DNA of 58,821 nucleotides from Acetobacteraceae bacterium (GTDB lineage: Bacteria; Pseudomonadota; Alphaproteobacteria; Acetobacterales; Acetobacteraceae), in NCBI GenBank assembly GCA_947475245.1, contig CANJLW010000028.1, forward strand, positions 1 through 58,821, written 5' to 3'. Under the pieces are notes generated by a model that had not been told where the DNA came from, made no database searches, and worked only from the letters and a program-made list of their open reading frames with translations. Shown here piece after piece: positions 27,773-36,204 of this stretch. Within the stretch, counting starts at the first letter, position 1, and the number at the start of each line of letters is the position of its first letter. The translations under genes and the position numbers were made by a program.

Positions 27773-27788
27773 TTAGCGAACCCTTAAC
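27773..27788. promoter_or_regulatory. CtrA-like binding box upstream of fliF
   Basis: TTAG, seven bases, then TTAAC: eight of nine positions of the alphaproteobacterial CtrA consensus TTAA-N7-TTAAC. It lies about 71 bp upstream of fliF and about 75 bp upstream of the divergent gene at 27863. CtrA commonly controls early flagellar operons in this class, so this is a plausible entry point for cell-cycle or motility control. Confidence 0.5.
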
Positions 27789-27862
27789 GGGCGGGCAGAT
27801 TTTGCCCAGGCGCGCGGTCGCCACCCTGCTATGATCGAACGGGATCGCGAAGGAAGCGTGGA

Positions 27863-28411
27863 ATGTTCGATCTGGATCAGTTTATCGCCGATTGCGAAGC
27901 CGCCGTCGCGGCGGATGGCGGGCAGCGTGGGGTGCGGGAAGCGATGGCGCGTGTCGTATCCGACCGAGCCAGCTTGATCGCGCGCCTTGGCGAGCCGAAG
28001 CGCGCGGGGATCGAATTGCTGCACCGATCGAAGACCGTGACCATCCTTAATCTGGTCTGGGGACCGCACATGACGGTGATGCCGCACAACCATCACATGT
28101 GGGCGGTGATCGGCATTTACGGCGGGCGCGAAGACAACATCTTCTGGCGCACCCTGCCGTCCGACGCCAAATGGCCGATCGAGGCAGCCCGCGCGTCGTC
28201 GCTGATGCCCGGCGATTCCTGCCCCCTCGGCAAGGACATCATCCATTCCGTCACCAATCCGCTGGGTAAGCTGACCGGTGCGCTGCACGTCTACGGCGGC
28301 GACTTCCTGAAGCAGGAGCGGGAGGAGTGGCACGAGGAAAGCCTCGAATGCGCCCCCTACGACAGCGCCAAGGCTCGCCGCCTGTTCGAGGAATCGAACG
28401 CCCGCCTGTAA
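27863..28411 (+). CDS. Cysteine dioxygenase-like cupin protein
   Basis: The 182-aa single-domain cupin has P-H-N-H-H-M-W-A-V-I-G-I-Y-G-G near residue 74, which supplies two iron ligands and the usual cupin motif 1. The third ligand is a histidine in K-D-I-I-H-S-V-T-N or A-L-H-V-Y-G-G-D in motif 2. Length and spacing match bacterial cysteine dioxygenase type I relatives, which oxidise cysteine, 3-mercaptopropionate or similar thiols. The typical C-Y cross-link region is not obvious, so 3-mercaptopropionate dioxygenase-like activity is an alternative. It is followed 59 bp later by an amidohydrolase. Confidence 0.72.
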   Translation: MFDLDQFIADCEAAVAADGGQRGVREAMARVVSDRASLIARLGEPKRAGIELLHRSKTVTILNLVWGPHMTVMPHNHHMWAVIGIYGGREDNIFWRTLPSDAKWPIEAARASSLMPGDSCPLGKDIIHSVTNPLGKLTGALHVYGGDFLKQEREEWHEESLECAPYDSAKARRLFEESNARL

Positions 28412-28470
28412 GTCGACGCGCAGGGAGGTTCGGCTTAAACTGTCGCCTGGAACGTCCAAGGCAGGCAGTC

Positions 28471-29277
28471 ATGACCGCACCCAATCCCGGCCCCCTCGTC
28501 GATACCCACGCCCATATCTACCTGACCGACCAACCGTTGGTCGAGGGTGCCACCCATCGTCCGAAGCACGCCTTCACTACCGAGGATTATCTGAAGACCC
28601 TCGATGATCATGGCGTGCTGTTCGGCGTGATCGCCGCGCCCAGCTTCCTGGGCAGCTATAACGACTACACGCTGGACGCGTTGCGGACCCATCGGCGTCT
28701 GCGCGCGACGGCGATCGTGGAGCCGAATATCGACCTGTACAACCTCAAGGGCATGGACGCCGACGGTATCGTCGGTATCCGCTTTTCACTGCGCGACTAT
28801 GCGGGGCTGCCTGACCTGACCACGCCCGAATACAAGCGGCTGTTACGCCGCGTCGCGGACCTGGGCTGGCACGTGCATATCTATGCCGAGGGCGAACGTA
28901 TCGCCGCGTTGGCACCGGTGCTGATCGACTCAGGGGTCAATCTGGTCATCGACCATTTCGGCAATCCAAGCCCGGAATTGGGTGTTCAATCGCCGGGCTT
29001 CCAGGCCGCGCTGCGGGCGGTGGACAGTGGGCGCTGCTGGGTGAAAATCTCCGCCCCCTACCGTTCCCCCGGCTGCGATCACAAAGCCCTGGCGGCGAAA
29101 CTGATTGAGGTCGCGGGGCCGGAGCGTCTGCTGTTCGGCAGCGATTGGCCGTTCGTGGGGCACGAGACAAAGATCACATTCCGTCAGACGATAGACTGGT
29201 TCGAAAGCTTCGTCCCCGACGCCACCATCAGAAATCGTATCGGCTACACAGCCGCTCGGCTGTATCGCTTCGCGTAG
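28471..29277 (+). CDS. Amidohydrolase family 2 metal-dependent hydrolase
   Basis: The 268-aa TIM-barrel protein starts at the ATG at 28471. The frame is open further upstream, but that part overlaps the preceding gene. V-D-T-H-A-H-I-Y near residue 10 gives the H-x-H metal motif, and L-L-F-G-S-D-W-P-F gives the catalytic aspartate. This is the group containing 2-pyrone-4,6-dicarboxylate lactonase, aminocarboxymuconate semialdehyde decarboxylase and related lactonases. The substrate is unknown. It lies between the dioxygenase-like gene and a binding protein, suggesting a small catabolic cluster. Confidence 0.82.
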   Translation: MTAPNPGPLVDTHAHIYLTDQPLVEGATHRPKHAFTTEDYLKTLDDHGVLFGVIAAPSFLGSYNDYTLDALRTHRRLRATAIVEPNIDLYNLKGMDADGIVGIRFSLRDYAGLPDLTTPEYKRLLRRVADLGWHVHIYAEGERIAALAPVLIDSGVNLVIDHFGNPSPELGVQSPGFQAALRAVDSGRCWVKISAPYRSPGCDHKALAAKLIEVAGPERLLFGSDWPFVGHETKITFRQTIDWFESFVPDATIRNRIGYTAARLYRFA

Positions 29278-29284
29278 GTGAACC

Positions 29285-30274
29285 ATGAGAATTCTTCTTG
29301 GAATAGTCGTCGCGTGTTTGTGGATCGGAGCCGCGCGCGCCGAAACGGATACGCTGCGACTGGGTATTCAACCCGGTCTGACCTATTTGCCGTTCGCGGT
29401 CATTCAGTATGAAGGGCTGATCGAGAAAGCCGCCGCGGCGGCGGGCGTGCCGAACCTGAAGGTGACCTATAACCGCTTCTCCGGCGGGCCGGCGATGAAC
29501 GACGGGCTGATGTCCGACAACATCGATATCGCCGCGACCGGCATTCCGTCCTATCTGACGCTTTGGGCCAAGGCGCGCGGCAAGCTGACGATGCGCGGAC
29601 TGACATCGTACGGCTATATCCCGATTGCGCTGGTGACACGTAACCCGGACGTGAAGACCGTTGCCGACTTCACCGACAAGGATCGTATCGCGCTGCCGGG
29701 CGTCAAGACGTCCGTCCAGGCGATCTTCCTGGCGATGGCCGCCGAAAAGGCGTTTGGTCCGGGGCAAAGCGGTCGGCTCGACGCGATTACGGTCACGCGG
29801 TCGCATCCCGACGGAATGGCGGCGATCCTGAGCAACAGCGAGATCAACAGCCACTTTACCATCCCGCCTTATCTGAATCTGGAGCTGAAGCGCCCCGATA
29901 TCCATATGGTAACGACGTCGCAGGAAATCGTCGGCAGTCCGGTTTCCAACGGTGTTGTCTATCTGACGGAACGCTTTCACCAAGCGAACCCCAAGGTCGT
30001 GGGGGCGGTCTACGAGGCGATCAAGCAGGCGATCGCGCTGATCAATGCCAATCCGCGACACGCGGCGGAGATGTATCTGAAAATCTCCGAGGAACGCACG
30101 CCCGTTGCCGAGATCGAGGCAATGATCACCGCGCCGGGCAGCGTCTACGACATCGCTCCGCACGGCTTCGTGGCGATGGCAAAGTTCCTGCACCGCACCG
30201 GCATGATCGGGGCGGAGCCGAAGGACTGGAAAGAGCTTTTCCTGCCCTACGTACACGGCGAAAACGGCAGCTAA
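29285..30274 (+). CDS. NitT/TauT-type ABC transporter substrate-binding protein
   Basis: The 329-aa precursor has a signal peptide ending A-R-A-E. The mature part begins L-R-L-G-I-Q-P-G-L-T-Y-L-P-F-A-V-I-Q-Y-E-G-L, the SsuA/NMT1-like opening of nitrate, taurine, sulfonate or thiamin-precursor binding proteins. It starts 7 bp after the amidohydrolase stop and is surely co-transcribed with it. No permease or ATPase gene follows, so the membrane part must be elsewhere. A strong terminator hairpin shared with metH follows. Confidence 0.85.
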   Translation: MRILLGIVVACLWIGAARAETDTLRLGIQPGLTYLPFAVIQYEGLIEKAAAAAGVPNLKVTYNRFSGGPAMNDGLMSDNIDIAATGIPSYLTLWAKARGKLTMRGLTSYGYIPIALVTRNPDVKTVADFTDKDRIALPGVKTSVQAIFLAMAAEKAFGPGQSGRLDAITVTRSHPDGMAAILSNSEINSHFTIPPYLNLELKRPDIHMVTTSQEIVGSPVSNGVVYLTERFHQANPKVVGAVYEAIKQAIALINANPRHAAEMYLKISEERTPVAEIEAMITAPGSVYDIAPHGFVAMAKFLHRTGMIGAEPKDWKELFLPYVHGENGS

Positions 30275-30279
30275 CGAAC

Positions 30280-30310
30280 ATCGCCTCTCCCGCAGCGCGG
30301 GAGAGGCGAT
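30280..30310. terminator. Shared bidirectional terminator between convergent SBP and metH genes
   Basis: ATCGCCTCTCCCGC (30280-30293) pairs perfectly with GCGGGAGAGGCGAT (30297-30310) over 14 bp with a three-base loop. It lies between stops at 30274 (plus) and 30316 (minus). Confidence 0.8.
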
Positions 30311-30315
30311 CTGTA

Positions 30316-33300
30316 TCAGACCGAGAAATACTTGGCGCGCGGGTTAAGCACGACAATCGCGCTGGTCGATTGTTCTGGGTGTAACTGGAACTCGTCAGAC
30401 AGATCGACGCCAATCCGTTCGGCGCCGAGCAGCTTGAGGATCGGTGCCTGGTCTTCCAGTCGTGGGCAGGCGGGATAGCCGAAGGAGTAGCGGGAGCCGC
30501 GATAGCTCTGCGCCAGCATCTTCTCCATATCGCGATCGTCTTCCGCGGCGAAACCCAGCTCGGATCGAATGCGCTTATGGGTGTATTCGGCCATGCCCTC
30601 GGCCATTTCGACCGAAAGGCCGTGCAGATACAGATAGTCCTGGTAACGATTTTCCTCGAACCAGACACGCGCGGTGTCGGATGCCTTCTGACCGACCGTC
30701 ACGACCTGCAAGCCGATCACGTCGCGTTCGGCATCGTCGACGTCGCGGAAGAAGTCGGCGATGCACTCGCCGTCTTCTTTCGGTTGGCGCGGCAGGGTGA
30801 AGCGGGCGACCTCGGTCGTGCCGTTCTGTTCGAACAGGATCAACTCATTGCCCTGTCCCGCGGCCTTCCAATAGCCGTACGCGGCCTGGGGACGCAGGAT
30901 GTCCTGCTCCTCGCAGATCGACAGCATGCGACGCATGACCGGGCGCAGTTCCTGCTTTGCCCAACCGATGAAGTCATCGAGCGATCGACCTTGTTTACGG
31001 AAGCCCCACTGGAACTGGTACAGGCTCCGCTCGTTCACGAAAGGCACGATCGCCTTGGCCGGCGCTTCCAAAATCCGCGCGCCCCAGAACGGCGGTTCCG
31101 CTACCGGCACATCGCGCGTCAGCCGGCGGCGCCGTTCGCGCACCACGGCGACGTCGACCGGGCGGAAAGCGCGCTCATCCGCCTGACCCAGCGTGCGCGC
31201 GGTATTGCGAGCCTTGCCGGACCGTTTCGACTGCACGGCGGCCAGATAGTCGTCGAAGCCGTTGCCGGTGACCCGGTCCATCAAATGCAGGCCGTCGAAC
31301 GCGTCGCGCGCATAGGCGACCCGACCGCAGGCATAGGATTGCACGCAGGCGTCCTCCACGTAGTTGCGGGTCAGCGCCGCCCCGCCCAGCAGCACCGGGA
31401 TTTCGATGCCTTGGCGGGACATCTCTTCCAGGTTCTCCCGCATGACGACGGTCGACTTCACCAGCAATCCCGACATGCCGATGGCATGCGCCTGGTGTTC
31501 CGTTACGGCCTTCAGCATGTCGGCCAGGGGGACTTTGATGCCCAGATTGACGACGCGATAGCCGTTGTTGGTCAGGATGATGTCGACCAGGTTCTTGCCG
31601 ATGTCGTGCACGTCGCCCTTCACGGTCGCCAGCACGATCGTGCCCTTTTCCTGGCCGTCGACCCGTTCCATCAACGGTTCCAGATACGCGACCGCCGCCT
31701 TCATGGTTTCGGCGCTTTGCAGCACGAACGGCAACTGCATCTTGCCCGCGCCGAACAACTCGCCGACCACCTTCATGCCATCCAGCAGGACGTTGTTGAT
31801 GATGTCGAGCGGGGGAAGCGTCAGCAGGGCCTCGTCCAGATCGTCCGACAGGCCCTTGCGATCGCCATCGACGATCCGATCCTTCAGACGGCCCTCGGCG
31901 GTTTCCGCGCGCTTCTTCACCGTTGCGTCGGCGGCCTTGCGGCCGGCAAACAGTTCCAGCAGCTTTTGCAGCGGGTCGTAACCCTCGGACCGGCGGTCGA
32001 AGATCAGGTCTTCCGCGACCTTGGCTTCCTCCGGCGCGATCAGATGCAGCGGGCGGATTTTCGACACGTGCACGATGGCGCCGGTCATGCCCGCGCGCAC
32101 GGCGTGATCCAGGAATACCGAGTTCAGCACGGCGCGCGCCGCCGGGTTCAAGCCGAAGCTGACATTCGACAAGCCGAGAACGATCTGCACGTCGGGGAAT
32201 TCAGCGCGGATGGCGGCGATGCCTTCCAGCGTCCACAGAGCGAGCTTGCGGTCGTCCTCGTTCCCGGTGGCGATCGTGAAGGTCAGCGGATCGATCAGCA
32301 GGTCCGACTGCGGCAGGCCGTACTTGTTGCAGGCGAAGTCCACCAGCCGACGGGTGATGCGCAGCTTGTCCTCGACGGTTTTGGCCATCCCGACTTCGTC
32401 GATTGTCAGCGCGATCACGGCGGCGCCGAACTGCTTCGCAAGCTTCAGGCGATCGGTCGCGTGGCCCTCGCCGTCCTCGAAATTGATCGAGTTGATGATC
32501 GCCTTGCCGCCATGCAACTTCAAGGCGGCGGCGATCACCGGTGTTTCCGTGCTGTCGATCACCAGCGGACTGTTCACCGAAGCGGTGAACCGGCGGATGA
32601 CTTCGTTCATCTCGCCGATTTCGTCGCGTCCGACGAAGGCGGTGCAGATATCCAGCGCGTGGGAACCCTCGCCGATCTGCTCGCGGCCCATCGACACGCA
32701 GCCGTCCCAGTCATGCGCTTCCTGTAGCTCGCGCCATTTCCTGGAGCCGTTGGCGTTGCAGCGTTCGCCGATGGCGAAGATGGTGTTTTCCTGCCGGAAC
32801 GGAACCGCCTGATACAGGCTGGCGACGCCGGGTACCCAGATTGACTTGCGCGGCACCGGGGCAGGGCGGAAGCCTGATGTCCCCGTGCGTCGTCGCAGCA
32901 TCGCATCCAGCGCCTGGATGTGCGGGATGGAGGTGCCGCAGCAGCCGCCGATCAGATTGACGCCGTCCTCTCCGACGAAACGATCGAGCCAACTCGCCAG
33001 ATCGGCCCCACTGAGCGGGTAATGTGTCTGCCCGTCCACCAGTTCCGGCAGGCCGGCGTTCGGCTGGACGGAGATCATGCCGGGCCAGTTCTTCGCCAAC
33101 CAGCCGACATGTTCGGCCATTTCCTGCGGTCCGGTGGCGCAGTTCAGGCCCATCAACGGCACGTCCAGAGCATGGATCACGGCGGCGGCGGCGGCGATGT
33201 CGGGGCCGACCAGCAGCGTGCCCGTCGTTTCGACGGTGACCTGGACGAAGATCGGGGTGTCGGTGCCGGCGGCCAGACGAGCGATTTTCGCGCCGTTCAC

Positions 33301-33810
33301 CGCCGCCTTGATCTGTAAGGTGTCCTGGCAGGTTTCGATCAGGATGGCATCGACACCGCCCGCGATCAGACCGCGGCATTGCTCCGCCAGCGCCGCCTCC
33401 AGCGGATCATAAGCGATATTGCCCAGGCTCGGCAGTTTCGTGCCCGGCCCGACGCTGCCGACCACCCAGCGATGCCGGCCGTCGCTGAAGGTTTCGGCGG
33501 CCTCGCGCGCCAGTTCCCCCGCGATCTTGTTGATCTCGAAGGCGCGGTCCGTCAGGTCGAACTCCGCCAAGGTCACCGGCGATGCGCCGAAGGTGTTGGT
33601 TTCCACCATGTCCGCCCCGGCCTCGAAGTAGCCGCGGTGGATTTCGCGTACCAACTCGGGACGCGACAGCACCAGCACGTCGGTGCAGTTCTCTCGGCCC
33701 CAATAGTCTTTCTCGGTATCCAGGGTCAGCGCCTGGACACGACTGCCCATGCCGCCGTCGCACAACAGGACGCGGTCGCGCAGGGCATCGAGCAAATGGG
33801 GACGGGACAT
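30316..33810 (-). CDS. metH: Cobalamin-dependent methionine synthase
   Basis: The product is 1164 aa from the ATG at 33810, which has AAGGT 8 nt upstream. The homocysteine domain carries the zinc cysteines Cys224 (G-L-N-C-A-T-G-P) and Cys290/291 (G-G-C-C-G-T-S). The pterin domain (about 340-600) has D-S-T-E-T-P and N-S-I-N-F-E-D-G. The cobalamin domain has D-V-H-D-I-G, with the cobalt-ligand histidine at 735. The C-terminal AdoMet-activation domain starts near 880. It transfers a methyl group from methyl-tetrahydrofolate to homocysteine. It lies 11 bp downstream of an ArsR-methyltransferase gene. metF is not adjacent. Confidence 0.97.
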   Translation of the reverse strand: MSRPHLLDALRDRVLLCDGGMGSRVQALTLDTEKDYWGRENCTDVLVLSRPELVREIHRGYFEAGADMVETNTFGASPVTLAEFDLTDRAFEINKIAGELAREAAETFSDGRHRWVVGSVGPGTKLPSLGNIAYDPLEAALAEQCRGLIAGGVDAILIETCQDTLQIKAAVNGAKIARLAAGTDTPIFVQVTVETTGTLLVGPDIAAAAAVIHALDVPLMGLNCATGPQEMAEHVGWLAKNWPGMISVQPNAGLPELVDGQTHYPLSGADLASWLDRFVGEDGVNLIGGCCGTSIPHIQALDAMLRRRTGTSGFRPAPVPRKSIWVPGVASLYQAVPFRQENTIFAIGERCNANGSRKWRELQEAHDWDGCVSMGREQIGEGSHALDICTAFVGRDEIGEMNEVIRRFTASVNSPLVIDSTETPVIAAALKLHGGKAIINSINFEDGEGHATDRLKLAKQFGAAVIALTIDEVGMAKTVEDKLRITRRLVDFACNKYGLPQSDLLIDPLTFTIATGNEDDRKLALWTLEGIAAIRAEFPDVQIVLGLSNVSFGLNPAARAVLNSVFLDHAVRAGMTGAIVHVSKIRPLHLIAPEEAKVAEDLIFDRRSEGYDPLQKLLELFAGRKAADATVKKRAETAEGRLKDRIVDGDRKGLSDDLDEALLTLPPLDIINNVLLDGMKVVGELFGAGKMQLPFVLQSAETMKAAVAYLEPLMERVDGQEKGTIVLATVKGDVHDIGKNLVDIILTNNGYRVVNLGIKVPLADMLKAVTEHQAHAIGMSGLLVKSTVVMRENLEEMSRQGIEIPVLLGGAALTRNYVEDACVQSYACGRVAYARDAFDGLHLMDRVTGNGFDDYLAAVQSKRSGKARNTARTLGQADERAFRPVDVAVVRERRRRLTRDVPVAEPPFWGARILEAPAKAIVPFVNERSLYQFQWGFRKQGRSLDDFIGWAKQELRPVMRRMLSICEEQDILRPQAAYGYWKAAGQGNELILFEQNGTTEVARFTLPRQPKEDGECIADFFRDVDDAERDVIGLQVVTVGQKASDTARVWFEENRYQDYLYLHGLSVEMAEGMAEYTHKRIRSELGFAAEDDRDMEKMLAQSYRGSRYSFGYPACPRLEDQAPILKLLGAERIGVDLSDEFQLHPEQSTSAIVVLNPRAKYFSV

Positions 33811-33821
33811 GGCTATTACCT

Positions 33822-34757
33822 TCAGGCGGCGTTGCGGGTGGCAGGCCAGATGCGGACATCGAGCGGTCCTGGAACGGTCAGCGGCTTGTCGGCCGCGGCC
33901 CCGGAATCGCTCAACAGGCGGTGCATGGTGGTGTCGGAAAAGCCGCGCCAGCGATGCGCGAGCCGTGTTGCCAGATCGAAGCGTTCGTGTTCGGCGAGAT
34001 CGATCACAATCAGCCGTCCGCCCGGGCGCAGCGCGCGCAGCGCCTCGGCGATCGCGCCGGCCGGGTCCTCGGCATAGTGAAGCACCATCTGCAGGACCAC
34101 GATGTCGAACGAGGCATCGGTCAGCGGCAGACGATACATATCCCCCAGCCGCACCGCGCAATGGGCGTATTCGGCCTTGGAGAGCCGAGCGCGGGCGAGA
34201 GCGAGCATGGCTTTGGAGGCATCGATGCCGAGGGCCTCGGTCACGCGCGGCGCCAGCAACTCCAGCACACGTCCGGTCCCGGTGCCGATATCGAGCAGGC
34301 GGCCGGCCCCTTGGTCGGGGATCAGCGACAGCAGTGCCGTTTCCACCGCCAGGGCGGGAAGGTCGAGCGCGCGCATCTCGTCCCAATCGGCACCCTTGCC
34401 GCGAAAGCTCTCCGACGCGATTCGCGCGCGTTCGGCCAGGACCCGCGCGACCTGTCGGCGGTCGGATTCCAGCACGGGATCATCGTCCGGCAGGCGCGCG
34501 ATCAGGTCTCGGGCGAAGGCACCCTGCGCGCCCGTCGGCAGCGCGAACCAGACGTTGGAGCCTTCGCGCACGCGGTTCAGCAGGCCGCATTCGCACATCA
34601 GCTTCAGGTGGCGCGACAGCCGGGGCTGCGACTGACCGAGGATTTCCGTGAATTCCATCACACAGAACGCGCCGCGTCCGGCCAGGGCCAGAAGCCTCAG
34701 CCGGGTCGGCTCCGCCGCCGCGCGCAAGGTGGTGAGGAGGTGATCCATGGCCGACAC
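33822..34757 (-). CDS. ArsR-type regulator fused to a SAM-dependent methyltransferase domain (SahR-like)
   Basis: The 311-aa fusion has an N-terminal winged-helix domain of about 90 residues (R-L-R-L-L-A-L-A-G-R-G, then S-Q-P-R-L-S-R-H-L-K-L-M as recognition helix) followed by a class I methyltransferase domain with motif I L-L-D-I-G-T-G-T-G-R-V. The start is GTG at 34757 or ATG at 34748. The latter leaves more room for the palindromic operator just upstream. Proteobacterial methionine genes are often controlled by the ArsR-family repressor SahR, which senses S-adenosylhomocysteine. The position in front of metH makes this a good SahR candidate. Whether the methyltransferase domain is catalytic or only a ligand sensor is unknown. 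Confidence 0.8.
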   Translation of the reverse strand: MSAMDHLLTTLRAAAEPTRLRLLALAGRGAFCVMEFTEILGQSQPRLSRHLKLMCECGLLNRVREGSNVWFALPTGAQGAFARDLIARLPDDDPVLESDRRQVARVLAERARIASESFRGKGADWDEMRALDLPALAVETALLSLIPDQGAGRLLDIGTGTGRVLELLAPRVTEALGIDASKAMLALARARLSKAEYAHCAVRLGDMYRLPLTDASFDIVVLQMVLHYAEDPAGAIAEALRALRPGGRLIVIDLAEHERFDLATRLAHRWRGFSDTTMHRLLSDSGAAADKPLTVPGPLDVRIWPATRNAA

Positions 34758-34759
34758 AT

Positions 34760-34781
34760 GACATAAAGATATCCTTATGTC
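34760..34781. promoter_or_regulatory. Palindromic operator upstream of the ArsR-methyltransferase/metH operon
   Basis: The core acataaagatatccttatgt (34761-34780) is a near-perfect inverted repeat around GATATC, with one mismatched pair; one more G-C pair extends it on each side. It ends only 2 bp from the GTG start and 11 bp from the ATG start, so bound protein would block transcription or translation initiation. Its size and symmetry fit an ArsR-family site, most simply an autoregulatory site for the downstream regulator and metH. Confidence 0.65.
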
Positions 34782-34903
34782 TATCGTGTCGTGGGTTTGC
34801 CATGGGACGCCGGTTGGTATCCCGCGTCAGGAGAATGGCAATTCCATCACATCGGAGCTTTACGTGTTCGTCGCGGCGACCTATCACGCGTCCTGCAAAC
34901 GGA

Positions 34904-34978
34904 TGGGGCGTCGCCAAGCGGTAAGGCAACGGATTTTGATTCCGTCATTCGGAGGTTCGATCCCTCCCGCCCCAGCCA
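34904..34978 (+). tRNA. tRNA-Gln (anticodon TTG)
   Basis: A complete cloverleaf can be drawn. The acceptor arms TGGGGCG (34904-34910) and CGCCCCA (34968-34974) pair, the anticodon stem is ACGGA/TCCGT, and the loop TTTTGAT places the anticodon TTG at 34936-34938. The T-arm GGAGG-TTCGATC-CCTCC is standard. G75 is the discriminator and CCA is encoded at 34976-34978. It reads CAA codons, and CAG by wobble. Confidence 0.96.
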
Positions 34979-35011
34979 ACCAATCCAATCCTCAACGTTC
35001 CGCCATTCGGA

Positions 35012-35635
35012 TCAGCGCAAGGCCCGTCCGGCGTCGAAGCCCAGAAAGCCGATCGACGGAATCGGCGTGCCGCCGTCACCGGCGAACAGGCGCGGCGTGG
35101 TCGGGGTGGGCTGCACCGGCGCGGCGCGCACGGGTTGCGGCTTACGGTCATTGACCGGACGCGACGCGGCGGCCGCGGTCGAGGCATCGCGCGCGCCTCG
35201 ATCGGTCTCCGCCCGCAGCGACAGCAACAGGAACGCGATCTCGTTACGTCCCAGATCGACGGCGAGTTCGGTGGATGTCAGGCCGAGCGCGTTGCGCGCG
35301 TTCAGATCCGCGCCGCGCATGACGGCATCGCGGGCAACCGCCAGATCGCCGCGGTTGATGGCATCGAACAGTGCCTCCGTCGGGGCCATGTCGGTGGGGG
35401 AGCGCAAGGCAGGGGCCACGGCGGTTGGGTTGTTGCGCACGCCGGGCAGGCCGGGCGGCTGGATGACCGGTGCTTCCGGTGCCTGACCCCGGTTGCGCCG
35501 CCCGGATTGCAGGGCTTCGCCGGCGCCGTTGCCGAACTGTGCCAGGCACGGCACAGCCCAGAAAACGCCGATGGCGAGCATCAGGGCGGCGAGGACGACC
35601 GAACGGCGAGGGGTGGATATGATCATGAGCGTCAT
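35012..35635 (-). CDS. Exported ankyrin-repeat protein
   Basis: The 207-aa protein has an N-terminal signal sequence (R-R-S-V-V-L-A-A-L-M, then a hydrophobic core ending L-A-Q). A short ankyrin region follows at about 92-155, with A-L-F-D-A-I-N-R-G-D-L, V-M-R-G-A-D-L-N-A-R-N-A-L-G and T-S-T-E-L-A-V-D-L-G-R-N-E-I-A-F-L-L-L. The C-terminus is disordered and rich in R, P and A. Ankyrin repeats mediate protein contacts; the partner is unknown. A perfect CtrA-like box lies immediately upstream. Confidence 0.65.
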   Translation of the reverse strand: MTLMIISTPRRSVVLAALMLAIGVFWAVPCLAQFGNGAGEALQSGRRNRGQAPEAPVIQPPGLPGVRNNPTAVAPALRSPTDMAPTEALFDAINRGDLAVARDAVMRGADLNARNALGLTSTELAVDLGRNEIAFLLLSLRAETDRGARDASTAAAASRPVNDRKPQPVRAAPVQPTPTTPRLFAGDGGTPIPSIGFLGFDAGRALR

Positions 35636-35640
35636 TTACC

Positions 35641-35656
35641 TTAACCGCGGTTTAAC
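35641..35656. promoter_or_regulatory. Perfect TTAA-N7-TTAAC (CtrA-like) box
   Basis: TTAA, CCGCGGT, TTAAC: all nine consensus positions of a CtrA site are present. The box begins inside the tspO stop codon and ends 21 bp upstream of the ankyrin gene's first start codon. Because it lies so close to that start, binding would be expected to repress rather than activate, unless translation starts further in. Confidence 0.5.
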
Positions 35657-36204
35657 CACCAGAAGCCAAGATTGAGCCAGGTCGCGAACAGGACCCAGGC
35701 GAGGTACGGCCACAGCAGGACTTCCGCCAGCCGGCTGACGCGGCGAAACGCGCGGATCGTCGCGATCAAAAGCACCAGCAACAACAGAATGCCGATCAGC
35801 GCGGCACCGGGGTTGCGCAGCCCGAAGAACAGCGGCGTCCAAAGCGCGTTGGCGGCCAGATGCCAGCCCCACAGGCGCAGCGCCGGTCCGGCGCCGGCGC
35901 GCTTCCAGACCAACCAGGCGGATGCGCCCATCATCACGTACAGCGTCGTCCAGACCGGGCCGAACACCCAGTTCGGCGGCTTGCCCGGCGGGGCGTTCAG
36001 CGTCGGATACCAATCGTGCACGGATGTCGCCGTCAGCGCGCCGCCGGCGGCACCGACCAGCAGGCACAGCCCCACGAACCCCAGCAGCGCCAGCCACGGG
36101 CGCGACGGAGTGAACCGCGGCTCGTTCGGGGCTCCTCCACCGGCACCCGGCAGCGGGGGCAGCGCGGATGGGGCGGGCGGTTGGAAGGCGACGGAGGCCG
36201 TCAC
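35641..36204 (-). CDS. tspO: TspO/MBR family membrane protein
   Basis: The 187-aa protein from a GTG at 36204 overlaps the stop of the upstream gene as GTGA. The tryptophan-rich five-helix TspO domain occupies about residues 35-187: W-Y-P-T-L-N-A-P-P-G-K-P-P-N-W-V-F-G-P-V-W-T, then W-L-V-W-K, L-N/A-N-A-L-W-T-P-L-F-F-G and a final W-L-N-L-G-F-W-W-L-N. The first 33 residues form a proline-rich extension. TspO proteins bind porphyrins and related tetrapyrroles and take part in stress and photosynthesis-gene control in alphaproteobacteria. Confidence 0.88.
   Translation of the reverse strand: MTASVAFQPPAPSALPPLPGAGGGAPNEPRFTPSRPWLALLGFVGLCLLVGAAGGALTATSVHDWYPTLNAPPGKPPNWVFGPVWTTLYVMMGASAWLVWKRAGAGPALRLWGWHLAANALWTPLFFGLRNPGAALIGILLLLVLLIATIRAFRRVSRLAEVLLWPYLAWVLFATWLNLGFWWLNRG

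Noticed and set aside
30577-32727. 716-codon plus-strand frame opposite metH
   Set aside because: MetH is unmistakable in the other strand with intact zinc and cobalamin motifs, and the antisense frame has no domain features.
30316-34386. metH start far upstream, giving a 1356-aa protein
   Set aside because: The additional residues overlap the ArsR-methyltransferase gene and have no methionine synthase character. The ATG at 33810 begins the homocysteine domain correctly and has a ribosome-binding site.
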